Positions 33,211 through 40,856 of a stretch of 57,959 nucleotides of DNA are shown in pieces. The notes under the pieces are model-generated. The model worked only from the letters and a program-made list of their open reading frames with translations, searched no databases and had not been told where the DNA came from. Source of the DNA: CAZDQL01 sp964507325. GTDB lineage: Bacteria > Planctomycetota > UBA1135 > GCA-002686595. The stretch lies in the NCBI GenBank assembly GCA_964507325.1, contig CAZDQL010000037.1, forward strand, positions 1-57,959. The letters are read 5' to 3'. The first letter of the stretch is position 1, and every line of letters starts with the position of its first letter. Made by a program: the position numbers and the translations under genes.

Positions 33211-33834
33211 ATGAACCGGCGCGCCTTCCTGTGCAACTTCGTCGCTGCAGGCCTCACCGTCGGGGCGGGAGGAGGAATCCTCCTGCGCGGAGGGAATCCC
33301 GTGGCCCGCGCCGCGGGGCTGCGACCACCAGGGGCGCTGCCGGAGGGGGAGTTCCTGCAGCGATGTATTCGCTGCTTCCGCTGTGGAGACGCTTGTCCCA
33401 ATCGGGCCATCGTGGCGCTGAACGACACGAACGGCGCGGACTTCTCACGCAAACCCGGGCGTGCTGAACGTGGCACGCCGATGATCTTTCCGCGCCGGCA
33501 AGCCTGCATGCTCTGCCAGGGCGTGGCGGGCGACGAACTGCTGTGCACCGCCGCCTGTCCATCTGGTGCGCTCGAGTTCATCAGCAAGGATCCCGAGGAC
33601 ATCGTCGCGAAAGTGGACATGGGCAAGGCGCGACTCGACCACAGTCTCTGCTACTCGTGGAACGGCGCGAGCTGCGGGGTGTGTGTGCGAGCCTGTCCCC
33701 TGGAAGGAAGGGCTCTGAGAGCGGGGCTCTTCGAGCGTCCACACCTCGACTCCCGACACTGCCTCGGCTGTGGGCTGTGCGAGCGAGCCTGCATCAGGTA
33801 TCCGCAGGCCATTGCCGTTACGAGGACGGCGTGA
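33211..33834 (+). CDS. napG: NapG-like periplasmic polyferredoxin (first copy)
   Basis: 207 aa with a Tat-like N terminus (MNRRAFLCNFVAAGLTVGAGGG). Four 4Fe-4S motifs are visible: CIRCFRCGDACP, CMLCQGVAGDELLCTAACP, CYSWNGASCGVCVRACP and CLGCGLCERAC. NapG passes electrons from membrane NapH toward NapA, so this is a companion of the reductase encoded 8 bp upstream. The gene ends in a GTGA overlap with the second NapG-like gene. Confidence 0.85.
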   Translation: MNRRAFLCNFVAAGLTVGAGGGILLRGGNPVARAAGLRPPGALPEGEFLQRCIRCFRCGDACPNRAIVALNDTNGADFSRKPGRAERGTPMIFPRRQACMLCQGVAGDELLCTAACPSGALEFISKDPEDIVAKVDMGKARLDHSLCYSWNGASCGVCVRACPLEGRALRAGLFERPHLDSRHCLGCGLCERACIRYPQAIAVTRTA

Positions 33835-34457
33835 GCGACGAGGGCCAGCACAGCCGGCGCTCCCTGCCGAGGATCATGGGTCGCGGGCTAGTTCGCGCGG
33901 GGATTGCTGGGGGCGCCCTGGGAGCGATTCTGTTGCTACGGCGTGGCTCTACACCGGCGCGCAGCATCGAGGAGCGCGAAAAGGGCATATTGCGTCCTCC
34001 GGGAGCGCTCGAGGAGAGGGAGTTCCTCGCGGCGTGCAGTCGCTGCAGCCTGTGCGCACAGGTTTGCGAGACGAACTGCATCCACTTCTTCGAGCCTACG
34101 TTCGGCGAGCTCGCTGGCTCGCCCTACATCGTTGCCGAGCAACGCGCCTGCAACCTCTGCCTCGAGTGCACTCTGGTATGCCCGACCGGCGCCCTTCTGG
34201 AGACTTCTGACAAGGGCATGGTGGACATGGGCGAGGCCGTGATCGACGAACGCCTGTGTGTCTCCCTCGCCGGTACGGGAGTGTGCGGTGCCTGCCACAC
34301 GGCCTGTCCCCTCCGCAACAGGGCGATCACTCAGGGCATCCGCAACGCGCCCAGCATCCACACCGAGCACTGCGTCGGCTGCGGCATGTGCGAGGAGGTA
34401 TGCATCGTCGACGACCGCAAGGCCATCCGCGTCGTGAGCACGAGGGGGTGGGTGTGA
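33831..34457 (+). CDS. NapG-like polyferredoxin (second copy)
   Basis: 208 aa from GTG 33831, overlapping the previous stop by 4 bp; an internal ATG at 33876 is an alternative. An Arg-rich N terminus and a hydrophobic segment (about residues 20-40, GIAGGALGAILLL) suggest an anchor or Tat-type signal. Four clusters again: CSRCSLCAQVC, CNLCLECTLVCP, CVSLAGTGVCGACHTACP and CVGCGMCEEVC. It is clearly related to the first copy but diverged. The CGACH within it is part of the ferredoxin motif, not a heme site. Two tandem NapG-like proteins suggest separate electron entry and exit ferredoxins. Confidence 0.82.
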   Translation: MSDEGQHSRRSLPRIMGRGLVRAGIAGGALGAILLLRRGSTPARSIEEREKGILRPPGALEEREFLAACSRCSLCAQVCETNCIHFFEPTFGELAGSPYIVAEQRACNLCLECTLVCPTGALLETSDKGMVDMGEAVIDERLCVSLAGTGVCGACHTACPLRNRAITQGIRNAPSIHTEHCVGCGMCEEVCIVDDRKAIRVVSTRGWV

Positions 34458-35518
34458 GCTCGCCGAGGAAGAGTGTGATCCGGCCGTTCCAGATCTCGCG
34501 CCGTAGCGTTCAAATCCTCTTCGTACTGTTGACCGTGCTGACCCCGGTGCTGGCGCGCTATGCGAACTACCTCAGCGCGCGACAGCTCGACAAGGTGATC
34601 GAGCGTATGGATGACAGCCCGCAGGGCCGCACGCTTCGGTACACAGACCAGCTGATCCGCGCGACCGTGGCCCCCGACGTCCCGCGCGGAGACCACCTGG
34701 CACGCGACCGGGACGCCGCACTGACCGCCGCCCGCAGCCTCAAGGGGAGCACCTGGTCCTTCGAGTTCTTCGGCGTCAGCCTGACCGATCCGCTGGCGGT
34801 GCTCGAATCCGCGCTGGCCAGCCGCTCGGTGCAGTGGGTGCTCATCGCCGGCGTACTGATCCCGGTCGCGCTGGCTCTGCTCTTCGGACGGGTGTTCTGC
34901 AGCTGGATCTGTCCCGTTGGCTTTGGGCTGGAGATCACCGGCAAGCTGCGCAAGGTGCTGCGGTTTCTCGAGCTCAGGCCCGGCACCGCGCGACTGTGGC
35001 ACGGAAACAAGTACGTGCTGCTCGCGATCGGCTTGGCGATAACCCTCACCTTCGGACTGCCGTTCCTGGGGTATATCTACCCGCCGGCGATGCTCGGGCG
35101 CGAGGTGCACAACGGAGTCACGGTCTTCTTCGATCGAGCCGAGACCGGTCTCCTGGGCTTCACCGGCGCCGGGCTGACGGTGGCCTCCTGGCTGCTGATC
35201 GCCATCGCCCTCGCCGAGATCGCCTTCAGCGCCCGCTTTTGGTGTCGCTCGCTCTGCCCCGGCGGCGCGGTCTACAACCTCCTCGGCGCGGGTCGCCTCG
35301 TGCGCGTGAAACGGGAAGGGGAGAAGTGCTCGAAGTGCGGCGAGTGTGCCGTAGTTTGCGAAATGGGCCTCAATCCGATGGCCGACGCATTCGGCCTCGA
35401 GTGCGACAACTGCGGAGAGTGCATCAGCCACTGTTCCGACGGCGCAATCGGGTTTCACTGGTCGAGATGGAGGTCTTCCCGACAGTCCGGATCGGAAGGA
35501 GGAGAGGAGCCCTCGTGA
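34454..35518 (+). CDS. napH: NapH-like membrane ferredoxin
   Basis: 354 aa from GTG 34454, overlapping the previous stop by 4 bp. About four to five membrane helices (first near residues 20-35) surround two Cys motifs typical of NapH/NosR/RdxA proteins (CSWICPVGFGLE and CRSLCPGGAVYNLL). The C terminus has two 4Fe-4S motifs (CSKCGECAVVCEMGLNP and CDNCGECISHCSDGA). A polar insert at about residues 45-95 after the first helix is longer than usual. NapH is thought to oxidise quinol and pass electrons to NapG. Confidence 0.85.
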   Translation: MSSPRKSVIRPFQISRRSVQILFVLLTVLTPVLARYANYLSARQLDKVIERMDDSPQGRTLRYTDQLIRATVAPDVPRGDHLARDRDAALTAARSLKGSTWSFEFFGVSLTDPLAVLESALASRSVQWVLIAGVLIPVALALLFGRVFCSWICPVGFGLEITGKLRKVLRFLELRPGTARLWHGNKYVLLAIGLAITLTFGLPFLGYIYPPAMLGREVHNGVTVFFDRAETGLLGFTGAGLTVASWLLIAIALAEIAFSARFWCRSLCPGGAVYNLLGAGRLVRVKREGEKCSKCGECAVVCEMGLNPMADAFGLECDNCGECISHCSDGAIGFHWSRWRSSRQSGSEGGEEPS

Positions 35519-36093
35519 AGAACACCGTGACTTCCAGGCTTCCCATGGCCGTGTTCCTGGTCTTCTTGTTGGCCCCGGTGCTCTACGCCCACCACATCCT
35601 CGGCATTCCCCACTACGCCTACGACGAGGAGTACCCGCAGGCTCCGGTGATCACCTACAAGGTCGAGGCCGGACCCTATTTGCTCAACCTGACCGGCTAT
35701 CCGGGCAAACCCGTCCCCGGAGAGCTGAGTCAGATGCACGTCTACATCCGGCGGACGGCGCAGGAGACCGATGTATTCCCCGGCCCGATTCAAGTCGAGA
35801 TCCATCGCGAGATGTTCCTAGGCGAGGAGTGCATATTTGGGCCGACCGAGACTCGCTTCGACGAGAACCTGCACAAGTTCTCGCCCGTCTACGAAGAAGA
35901 AGGGCGCTACCGCGTGCGGCTGGAGATGATGCTCGAGGGCGAGCCCTACGAAATCGACTTCCCCATGATCGTCGGGGATCCGCCGAATCCCTGGACGCCG
36001 ATCCTGAGCTGGCTGGCCGCGGCTGCGCTCCTGATCGTGGTCGTGCGGGCCATCAAGATCAAGATGAGCCGCCCTGCGATGACCGCTGCCTGA
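35515..36093 (+). CDS. FixH/YtkA-like periplasmic domain protein with C-terminal anchor
   Basis: 192 aa from GTG 35515, overlapping the previous stop; a strong AAGGAGGAGAGGAG stretch lies just upstream. A signal segment (residues 10-24) precedes a beta-rich periplasmic domain beginning GIPHYAYDEEYPQAPVITY, and a C-terminal helix (about 165-182) with a basic tail anchors it. The domain resembles FixH/YtkA-type immunoglobulin-like modules that act in respiratory-complex or copper assembly. Its place between NapH-like and YHS-NosR-like genes suggests assembly or stabilisation of this complex. Assignment is from fold-like pattern only. Confidence 0.6.
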   Translation: MKNTVTSRLPMAVFLVFLLAPVLYAHHILGIPHYAYDEEYPQAPVITYKVEAGPYLLNLTGYPGKPVPGELSQMHVYIRRTAQETDVFPGPIQVEIHREMFLGEECIFGPTETRFDENLHKFSPVYEEEGRYRVRLEMMLEGEPYEIDFPMIVGDPPNPWTPILSWLAAAALLIVVVRAIKIKMSRPAMTAA

Positions 36094-36096
36094 GCG

Positions 36097-38124
36097 ATGA
36101 TCCGCCTTCTCTTTCCCTACTTGCTCTTCGGATCGATGATCCTGTTCGTGCTCTTCGATCGTGCCGGCGGAAGCAGCGAGATTCGCATCATGCGCATCGC
36201 GCACGCCGAGGACGGCGCGGGCAGCCGCTTCGTATGCGAGGCAGGCGAGGACTACGTGCCTCCGGACGACGTGCTCGGGCTCGACCCGGTCTGCAACATG
36301 GAGGTGGGACCGAGCATCGCCGCGGTGCTCGACGGAGATCGCTACTATTTCTGCATAGAGCGATGTCGCGAGCTCTTTCTTCAGGATCCTGAGTCCTACC
36401 TGCAGGAAACCTGCCTGGTGTGCCGTGCGGACGACGACGAGCGCATTCCCGTGGAGGAGAGCAGCCCGGCCTACACGTGGCAGGGCACGACCTACCACTT
36501 CTGCAGCGACCAGCACCGGCACGCGTTCGCCGAGGATCCCGCCGGCTACTTCATCCACTCGATGTGGGGCATCCCCGGCTGGATGTACAGCATCTCGGTG
36601 GCTGTGATCCTCGTGCTGTCGTTCGGGCTGTTCGAGCTGCTCTCGCGCTGGAACCGCGGCCGCAAGCACTCGCGGCCGCGGGCCGATCTCTTCCGCATTC
36701 CCGGACTACGGCGTCTGGTTCGTTGGCCGCCCTTCCGGTTCTTCTGCCAGGCCGTATTCGTCAGTCTCTTCCTGCTGATCATCGTCGCCGGGCTCTTCGG
36801 CAACCAGCTGGCATCGAAGAACGTCGCACCGCTGCTGACGTGGACGATCTGGTGGGGGGGGCTTGTCCTCGTGATCATGTTCGTGGGCAAGGCATGGTGC
36901 TACGTCTGCCCGTGGGATGCGATTGCGGGCTGGATCGACCGCTTGCGCCTCTGGGGGAAGGGCAGTGGGGGGTTGAGCCTCGGGCTCCGGTGGCCGCGGC
37001 GAATGCGCAACATCGTCCTCGCCACGCTGCTCTTCGTGGGACTCACGTGGCTCGAGCTTGGCTTCGGTGTGACCATGAACCCGCGCGCGACGGCGCTGCT
37101 GGGACTCCTCATGCTCGGCCTGACCCTGGCGGCCGTGCTGATCTTCGAGCGTCGGGCCTTCTGTCGGTACGGCTGCCTCGTGGGGCGGGTCTCGGGCCTG
37201 TATGCGATGTTCAGCGCCACCGAGGTGCGCCCCGCGGATCGTGACGTCTGCCGCGCGTGCCCGGGCAAGGAGTGTTACACCGGCAGCGAAGCGGGCTTCG
37301 GCTGCCCGACGGACGTGTTTCCGGGGAACCTGCAGCAGAACACGTACTGCATCAACTGCATGGAGTGCGTGAAGACGTGCCCCGAGGACAACATCGTCAT
37401 CAACGCGAGGCCCTGGGGATCGGACCTGACGATTGGAGGGCGTCCGCGTCGCGATGAGGCCTACCTCGCCCTCTTGATGCTCGCCCTCACCGGCTTCCAC
37501 GGCCTGACCATGACCCCCGCATGGGGCGGAATGCTGCGCTCCTTCGAAGAGACCTTTTCGCTGCCTCATGTTCCGGCCTTCAGCTTGGGCATGTTCCTGC
37601 TCATGGCGGTTCCGGTGCTCGTCTTCGCGCTGCTGGTGAAGGCATCGGTGTGGTTTGCCGGCACCTCGCGCCGGCCCGCCTATGACCGGGCCTTCACGGC
37701 GTTCGCCTACAGCGTTCTGCCGATCGCGCTCTTCTACCATCTGGCCCACAACATGGAGCACCTCCTGATGGAGGGGCAGAAGGTGATCCCCCTCCTCTCC
37801 AATCCCTTCGGATTCACTCCGGGGGAATCGTGGAATGTGCTGGGGATGGCCGGCAGCGGACCGTGGAACCTGCTGGGCACATCGGACTGGAGCTTGCCGC
37901 CCCTGATCTCGTTGCCCACGCTGTGGCTTCTGCAAGTGCTGTTGGTCCTGGTCGGCCACGTGTACTCGCTCTGGATCGCGGACCGGACGGCACGGCGCCT
38001 GTACCCCGAACCGGGAGCGGCCTTGCGCAGCCAGATCCCGATGCTGATCGGCATGGTGCTCTTCAGCGTGTTCAGCCTTTGGCTGCTGAAGCAGCCGATG
38101 GAGATGCGGACTTCGGCGATGTAG
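36097..38124 (+). CDS. NosR/NapH-like membrane iron-sulfur protein with two N-terminal YHS domains
   Basis: 675 aa. After a short N-terminal helix (residues 5-20) come two YHS-type domains: about 62-105 (LDPVCNMEV..YYFCIERCRELFLQDPESY) and about 106-153 (CLVC..YHFCSDQHRHAFAEDPAGYF). About ten membrane helices follow, with NosR/NapH Cys motifs (CYVCPWDAIAGW, CRYGCLVGRVSG) and a ferredoxin region (CRACPGKECYTGS, CINCMECVKTCPEDN). YHS domains bind metals in several proteins. The combination suggests a redox membrane protein that also handles copper or another metal, or senses it. It ends the operon; an 87-bp gap follows. Confidence 0.8.
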   Translation: MIRLLFPYLLFGSMILFVLFDRAGGSSEIRIMRIAHAEDGAGSRFVCEAGEDYVPPDDVLGLDPVCNMEVGPSIAAVLDGDRYYFCIERCRELFLQDPESYLQETCLVCRADDDERIPVEESSPAYTWQGTTYHFCSDQHRHAFAEDPAGYFIHSMWGIPGWMYSISVAVILVLSFGLFELLSRWNRGRKHSRPRADLFRIPGLRRLVRWPPFRFFCQAVFVSLFLLIIVAGLFGNQLASKNVAPLLTWTIWWGGLVLVIMFVGKAWCYVCPWDAIAGWIDRLRLWGKGSGGLSLGLRWPRRMRNIVLATLLFVGLTWLELGFGVTMNPRATALLGLLMLGLTLAAVLIFERRAFCRYGCLVGRVSGLYAMFSATEVRPADRDVCRACPGKECYTGSEAGFGCPTDVFPGNLQQNTYCINCMECVKTCPEDNIVINARPWGSDLTIGGRPRRDEAYLALLMLALTGFHGLTMTPAWGGMLRSFEETFSLPHVPAFSLGMFLLMAVPVLVFALLVKASVWFAGTSRRPAYDRAFTAFAYSVLPIALFYHLAHNMEHLLMEGQKVIPLLSNPFGFTPGESWNVLGMAGSGPWNLLGTSDWSLPPLISLPTLWLLQVLLVLVGHVYSLWIADRTARRLYPEPGAALRSQIPMLIGMVLFSVFSLWLLKQPMEMRTSAM

Positions 38125-38211
38125 TCCGATGATCAGCGGCACGAGCTTCTTCCACGCGACAATGGGCCGGTCCCTCTTCCCGGTGTTCCATTCTCGGCCC
38201 GATGGACACTC

Positions 38212-40377
38212 ATGAACGTCCTCGTGACCGGGGCCACGGGCTACATCGGTGGCCGTCTCGTCCCTCGACTGCTTCGACAGGGTCATTCAGTCCGTGCGCT
38301 CGTCCGGGATTCCTTCAGCATCCACGATCGATCATGGGCGGACGATGTGGAGATCGTCCAGGCCGACTTGCATGAGCCCGAGACGCTCGTCGGGATCTTC
38401 GATGGGATCGAGGTGGCCTACTATCTGGTCCACTCCTTGCGCGCCGGACCGGATTTCGACCGACACGATCGCGAGGCCGCGAAGAACTTCTGTCGGTTCG
38501 CCTCCTCGGTGCGCCATGTGATCTACCTCGGTGGTCTGCTTCCAAGGCGGCGAGGCAGGAGGGAACGCTCGGTCTCCAAGCACCTGCTCAGTCGCGCCGA
38601 GATCGGACGCATTCTCGCCCGCCACACGCCCGTGACCGAACTCCGCGCGGGTCCGATCATCGGCTCGGGTTCGGCATCCTTTGAGATGCTGCGCTACATC
38701 ACCGAGCGCTTTCCTCTGATACTCGCTCCGAAGTGGGTTAAGAACGAGGTGCACCCTATCGCGATTCGCGACGTGCTGAGGTACTTGCTACTGGCCCTCG
38801 AGCGAGGGCCGTGTGGAGTGGTGGAGATCGGCGACGATCCCATCAGCTACAAGGAGATGATGCTCACCTACGCCGAGCTGCGGGGATTGCGTCGTCGCGT
38901 GATCCCGTTGCCGCGATTCTTCTCCGTCCGCCTGAGCGCGCGATCGATCGGCCTCTGGACTCCGATCCCCAGGGAGCTCGTCGCTCCCCTGATCGAGGGT
39001 ATGGCGGAGCCACTGCGTGCGCAGCGCTTCCGAGCACGCCGTCTCTTTCCGAAAGTGCAGCCGATGAGCTACCGGCGAGCACTGGAACTGGCCCTGGAGC
39101 GAATGGAGAAGCGCGCTGTCGAGACTCGTTGGAGCGGCGCGGGAGCTGAAACGACCGAGTGCGCTTACCAGGACCAGGAAGGCCTGATCCGGGACGTCAG
39201 GACGATACGAATCAACGCTCCACGCGATGTGGTCTTCCGCGTGCTATCCAGCCTTGGTGGAGATCGCGGCTGGCCGGCCTGGAACTGGCTCTATCGGCTG
39301 CGGGGAATGATCGATCGGCTGCTCGGGGGGCCAGGTCTGCGGCGTGGGCGGCGCGATCCCGAAGAGCTCTTGACTGGCGAGGCGGTCGATTTCTGGCGGG
39401 TGGGAGCGATCGCCGCTCCTCATGTGCTACGCCTTTGCGGCGATGTGGAGTTCCCGGCGCGAACCTGGCTCCAGTGGGAAGTCACGTCCAGACCCGGCGG
39501 CACCCACCTGACTCAGACCGTGACTCTCGCGCCGAGAGGGCTGTCCGGTTTCCTTCGCTGGTATTCCCTCTTCCCCATCCACCGCTGGTTCTTCGCCAGG
39601 ACCTTGCGGTCAATTGGCAAGGAGGCTTCGCGGCTCGAGCGTCTCGTGGCCACCCGGGACGGTAGAATGGCACCGCCGGTCGCGCCCCAAAGCGTTCTCG
39701 GCGACGTGCTGAGCTTTCTCCTCCGGCGACAGGGCGTCTCCACGCTGATCGCCTTGCAGGACCTGGCCGTTCGTGAGGACTACTGCCACGGGATCATGCA
39801 ACGGCTGGGAGTCGACGTCGGCTCCTACTCGGTGCTGAATGCGCACCGGATCGGCGTGGAAGCCCCGGTGCAGACTGTCTTCGAGGAGCTCCTGCAGTGG
39901 AACGGCGACTCGTCCTGCTGGCCCAATCACCTTGCGACCGTGAATCGAAGCAATGGCTCGATCGAGAGGATCGAGATTCAGCCCCTGGGGCTGAGGCGGC
40001 TTCCCTTAGGGGCGTGGACTAGGTTCGGCTGGAACGTCTCCCCGCTGTTCGTCTTGGAGGCTCTCAGGATTCAGCGCTTCCCCGAGCCGCTCGAGATGGA
40101 CAACGCGAGGTATCTCCTCTATTCCTGCTCGGGCGGCTATCCGATCGGAGTCTTCGCCATCTACGTGCGCTCGCCGATTGCAGAGCAGGGAGAGACGGAG
40201 AGGACGCAGGTATTCTTCGTCGTCGGTTTCAACTTCTACGGGAAAGGGAAGCTCTCTCGCATCCGACCCTTGAGGGCGATCTGGGAACGGGTGCACAATC
40301 GAGTGACGCCGAACGTACTGAATCGCTTCAAGCGGCTATGCGAATGGCGGTTCCAAAGAGCGCAGGAGGGGAAGTGA
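38212..40377 (+). CDS. SDR-family NAD(P)-binding protein fused to DUF2867 and an extra C-terminal domain
   Basis: 721 aa. Residues 1-300 are an atypical short-chain dehydrogenase (VTGATGYIGGRLVPRL nucleotide site, YYLVHSL, IYLGGLLP). Residues about 320-490 match DUF2867 (RDVRTIRINAPRDVVFRVLS, then EELLTGEAVDFWRVGAI). A further ~200 residues (from about 510, LRRQGVSTLIALQDLAVRED) form a domain I cannot name, beta-rich with FGWNVSPLF and FFVVGFNFYGKGK. The first two parts are a known pairing in NAD(P)-dependent epimerase-like proteins of unknown substrate; the third part is unusual. Gene context with the respiratory operon may be incidental. Confidence 0.75.
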   Translation: MNVLVTGATGYIGGRLVPRLLRQGHSVRALVRDSFSIHDRSWADDVEIVQADLHEPETLVGIFDGIEVAYYLVHSLRAGPDFDRHDREAAKNFCRFASSVRHVIYLGGLLPRRRGRRERSVSKHLLSRAEIGRILARHTPVTELRAGPIIGSGSASFEMLRYITERFPLILAPKWVKNEVHPIAIRDVLRYLLLALERGPCGVVEIGDDPISYKEMMLTYAELRGLRRRVIPLPRFFSVRLSARSIGLWTPIPRELVAPLIEGMAEPLRAQRFRARRLFPKVQPMSYRRALELALERMEKRAVETRWSGAGAETTECAYQDQEGLIRDVRTIRINAPRDVVFRVLSSLGGDRGWPAWNWLYRLRGMIDRLLGGPGLRRGRRDPEELLTGEAVDFWRVGAIAAPHVLRLCGDVEFPARTWLQWEVTSRPGGTHLTQTVTLAPRGLSGFLRWYSLFPIHRWFFARTLRSIGKEASRLERLVATRDGRMAPPVAPQSVLGDVLSFLLRRQGVSTLIALQDLAVREDYCHGIMQRLGVDVGSYSVLNAHRIGVEAPVQTVFEELLQWNGDSSCWPNHLATVNRSNGSIERIEIQPLGLRRLPLGAWTRFGWNVSPLFVLEALRIQRFPEPLEMDNARYLLYSCSGGYPIGVFAIYVRSPIAEQGETERTQVFFVVGFNFYGKGKLSRIRPLRAIWERVHNRVTPNVLNRFKRLCEWRFQRAQEGK

Positions 40378-40382
40378 GAGGC

Positions 40383-40398
40383 GCGGAGGTCCCTCCGC
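40383..40398 (+). terminator. GC-rich hairpin after the SDR-DUF2867 gene
   Basis: GCGGAG, loop GTCC, CTCCGC: a perfect 6-bp stem 6 bp past the stop codon. No T-tract follows; weak candidate. Confidence 0.35.
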
Positions 40399-40518
40399 CA
40401 CTTCATGTGTTCGGCCCGTATGTAGCGCCTTGGCCGCCAATCTCATCCTCACCTCGATGCTGAAGGGCGGACCCGGCCCCGCGCCGGCGCCGACTGCGCA
40501 CCATGGGGGAGAATCGGC

Positions 40519-40830
40519 ATGAGCGAGACGGGCCACGGCGAACGGCTGGAGCTGCAATTCGAGGCCGCCTGTGCCCTTCCCGACACCGCCTGTGCGACCC
40601 AGTTCGACTCGGCGGATCCGCACCCCGCGGCCGTCCTCCTTGCCCCTGCCTGTCCCGACTTCCCCTCCCCCGCCCCATCGGCGTCCGCGACCTCCCCTTG
40701 CTACCCGGCACGCTATGCCTGGGACGAGCTCTTGCCGAGGGTGTTCGAGATCTACGTCCTCACCTGCCCGACCTGCGGCTCGCCACCACAGATGGCGTTC
40801 GGGTTCTGGTGGCGGGGGGGTGTCGCGGCC
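40519..40830 (+). pseudogene. IS91-family-type transposase, C-terminal remnant (copy 2)
   Basis: The frame contains RYAWDELLPRVFEIYVLTCP and TCGS, matching the same transposase tail as copy 1 near 22 kb. Nucleotide similarity extends upstream (shared CCGCGGCCGTCCT and CCCCTCCCCCGCCCCATCGG). It breaks off before the VRKILRHLGLP end and runs into unrelated sequence. It is more decayed than copy 1. The rest of the 479-bp gap between the SDR and DUF362 genes (40378-40856) shows no gene. Confidence 0.6.
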
Positions 40831-40856
40831 GGTGCTGAGCCCAACCCTGGATCCGC

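Noticed and set aside
34267..34311. CGACH in the second NapG-like protein as a heme c site
   Set aside because: The cysteines fit the C-x8-C-x2-C-x3-CP pattern of a 4Fe-4S cluster shared with the first copy, so the CxxCH is coincidental.
23341..38124. Operon as an anammox gene set
   Set aside because: No hydrazine synthase or hydroxylamine/hydrazine oxidoreductase-like gene; only the flavoprotein-Rieske-cyt b layout is reminiscent.
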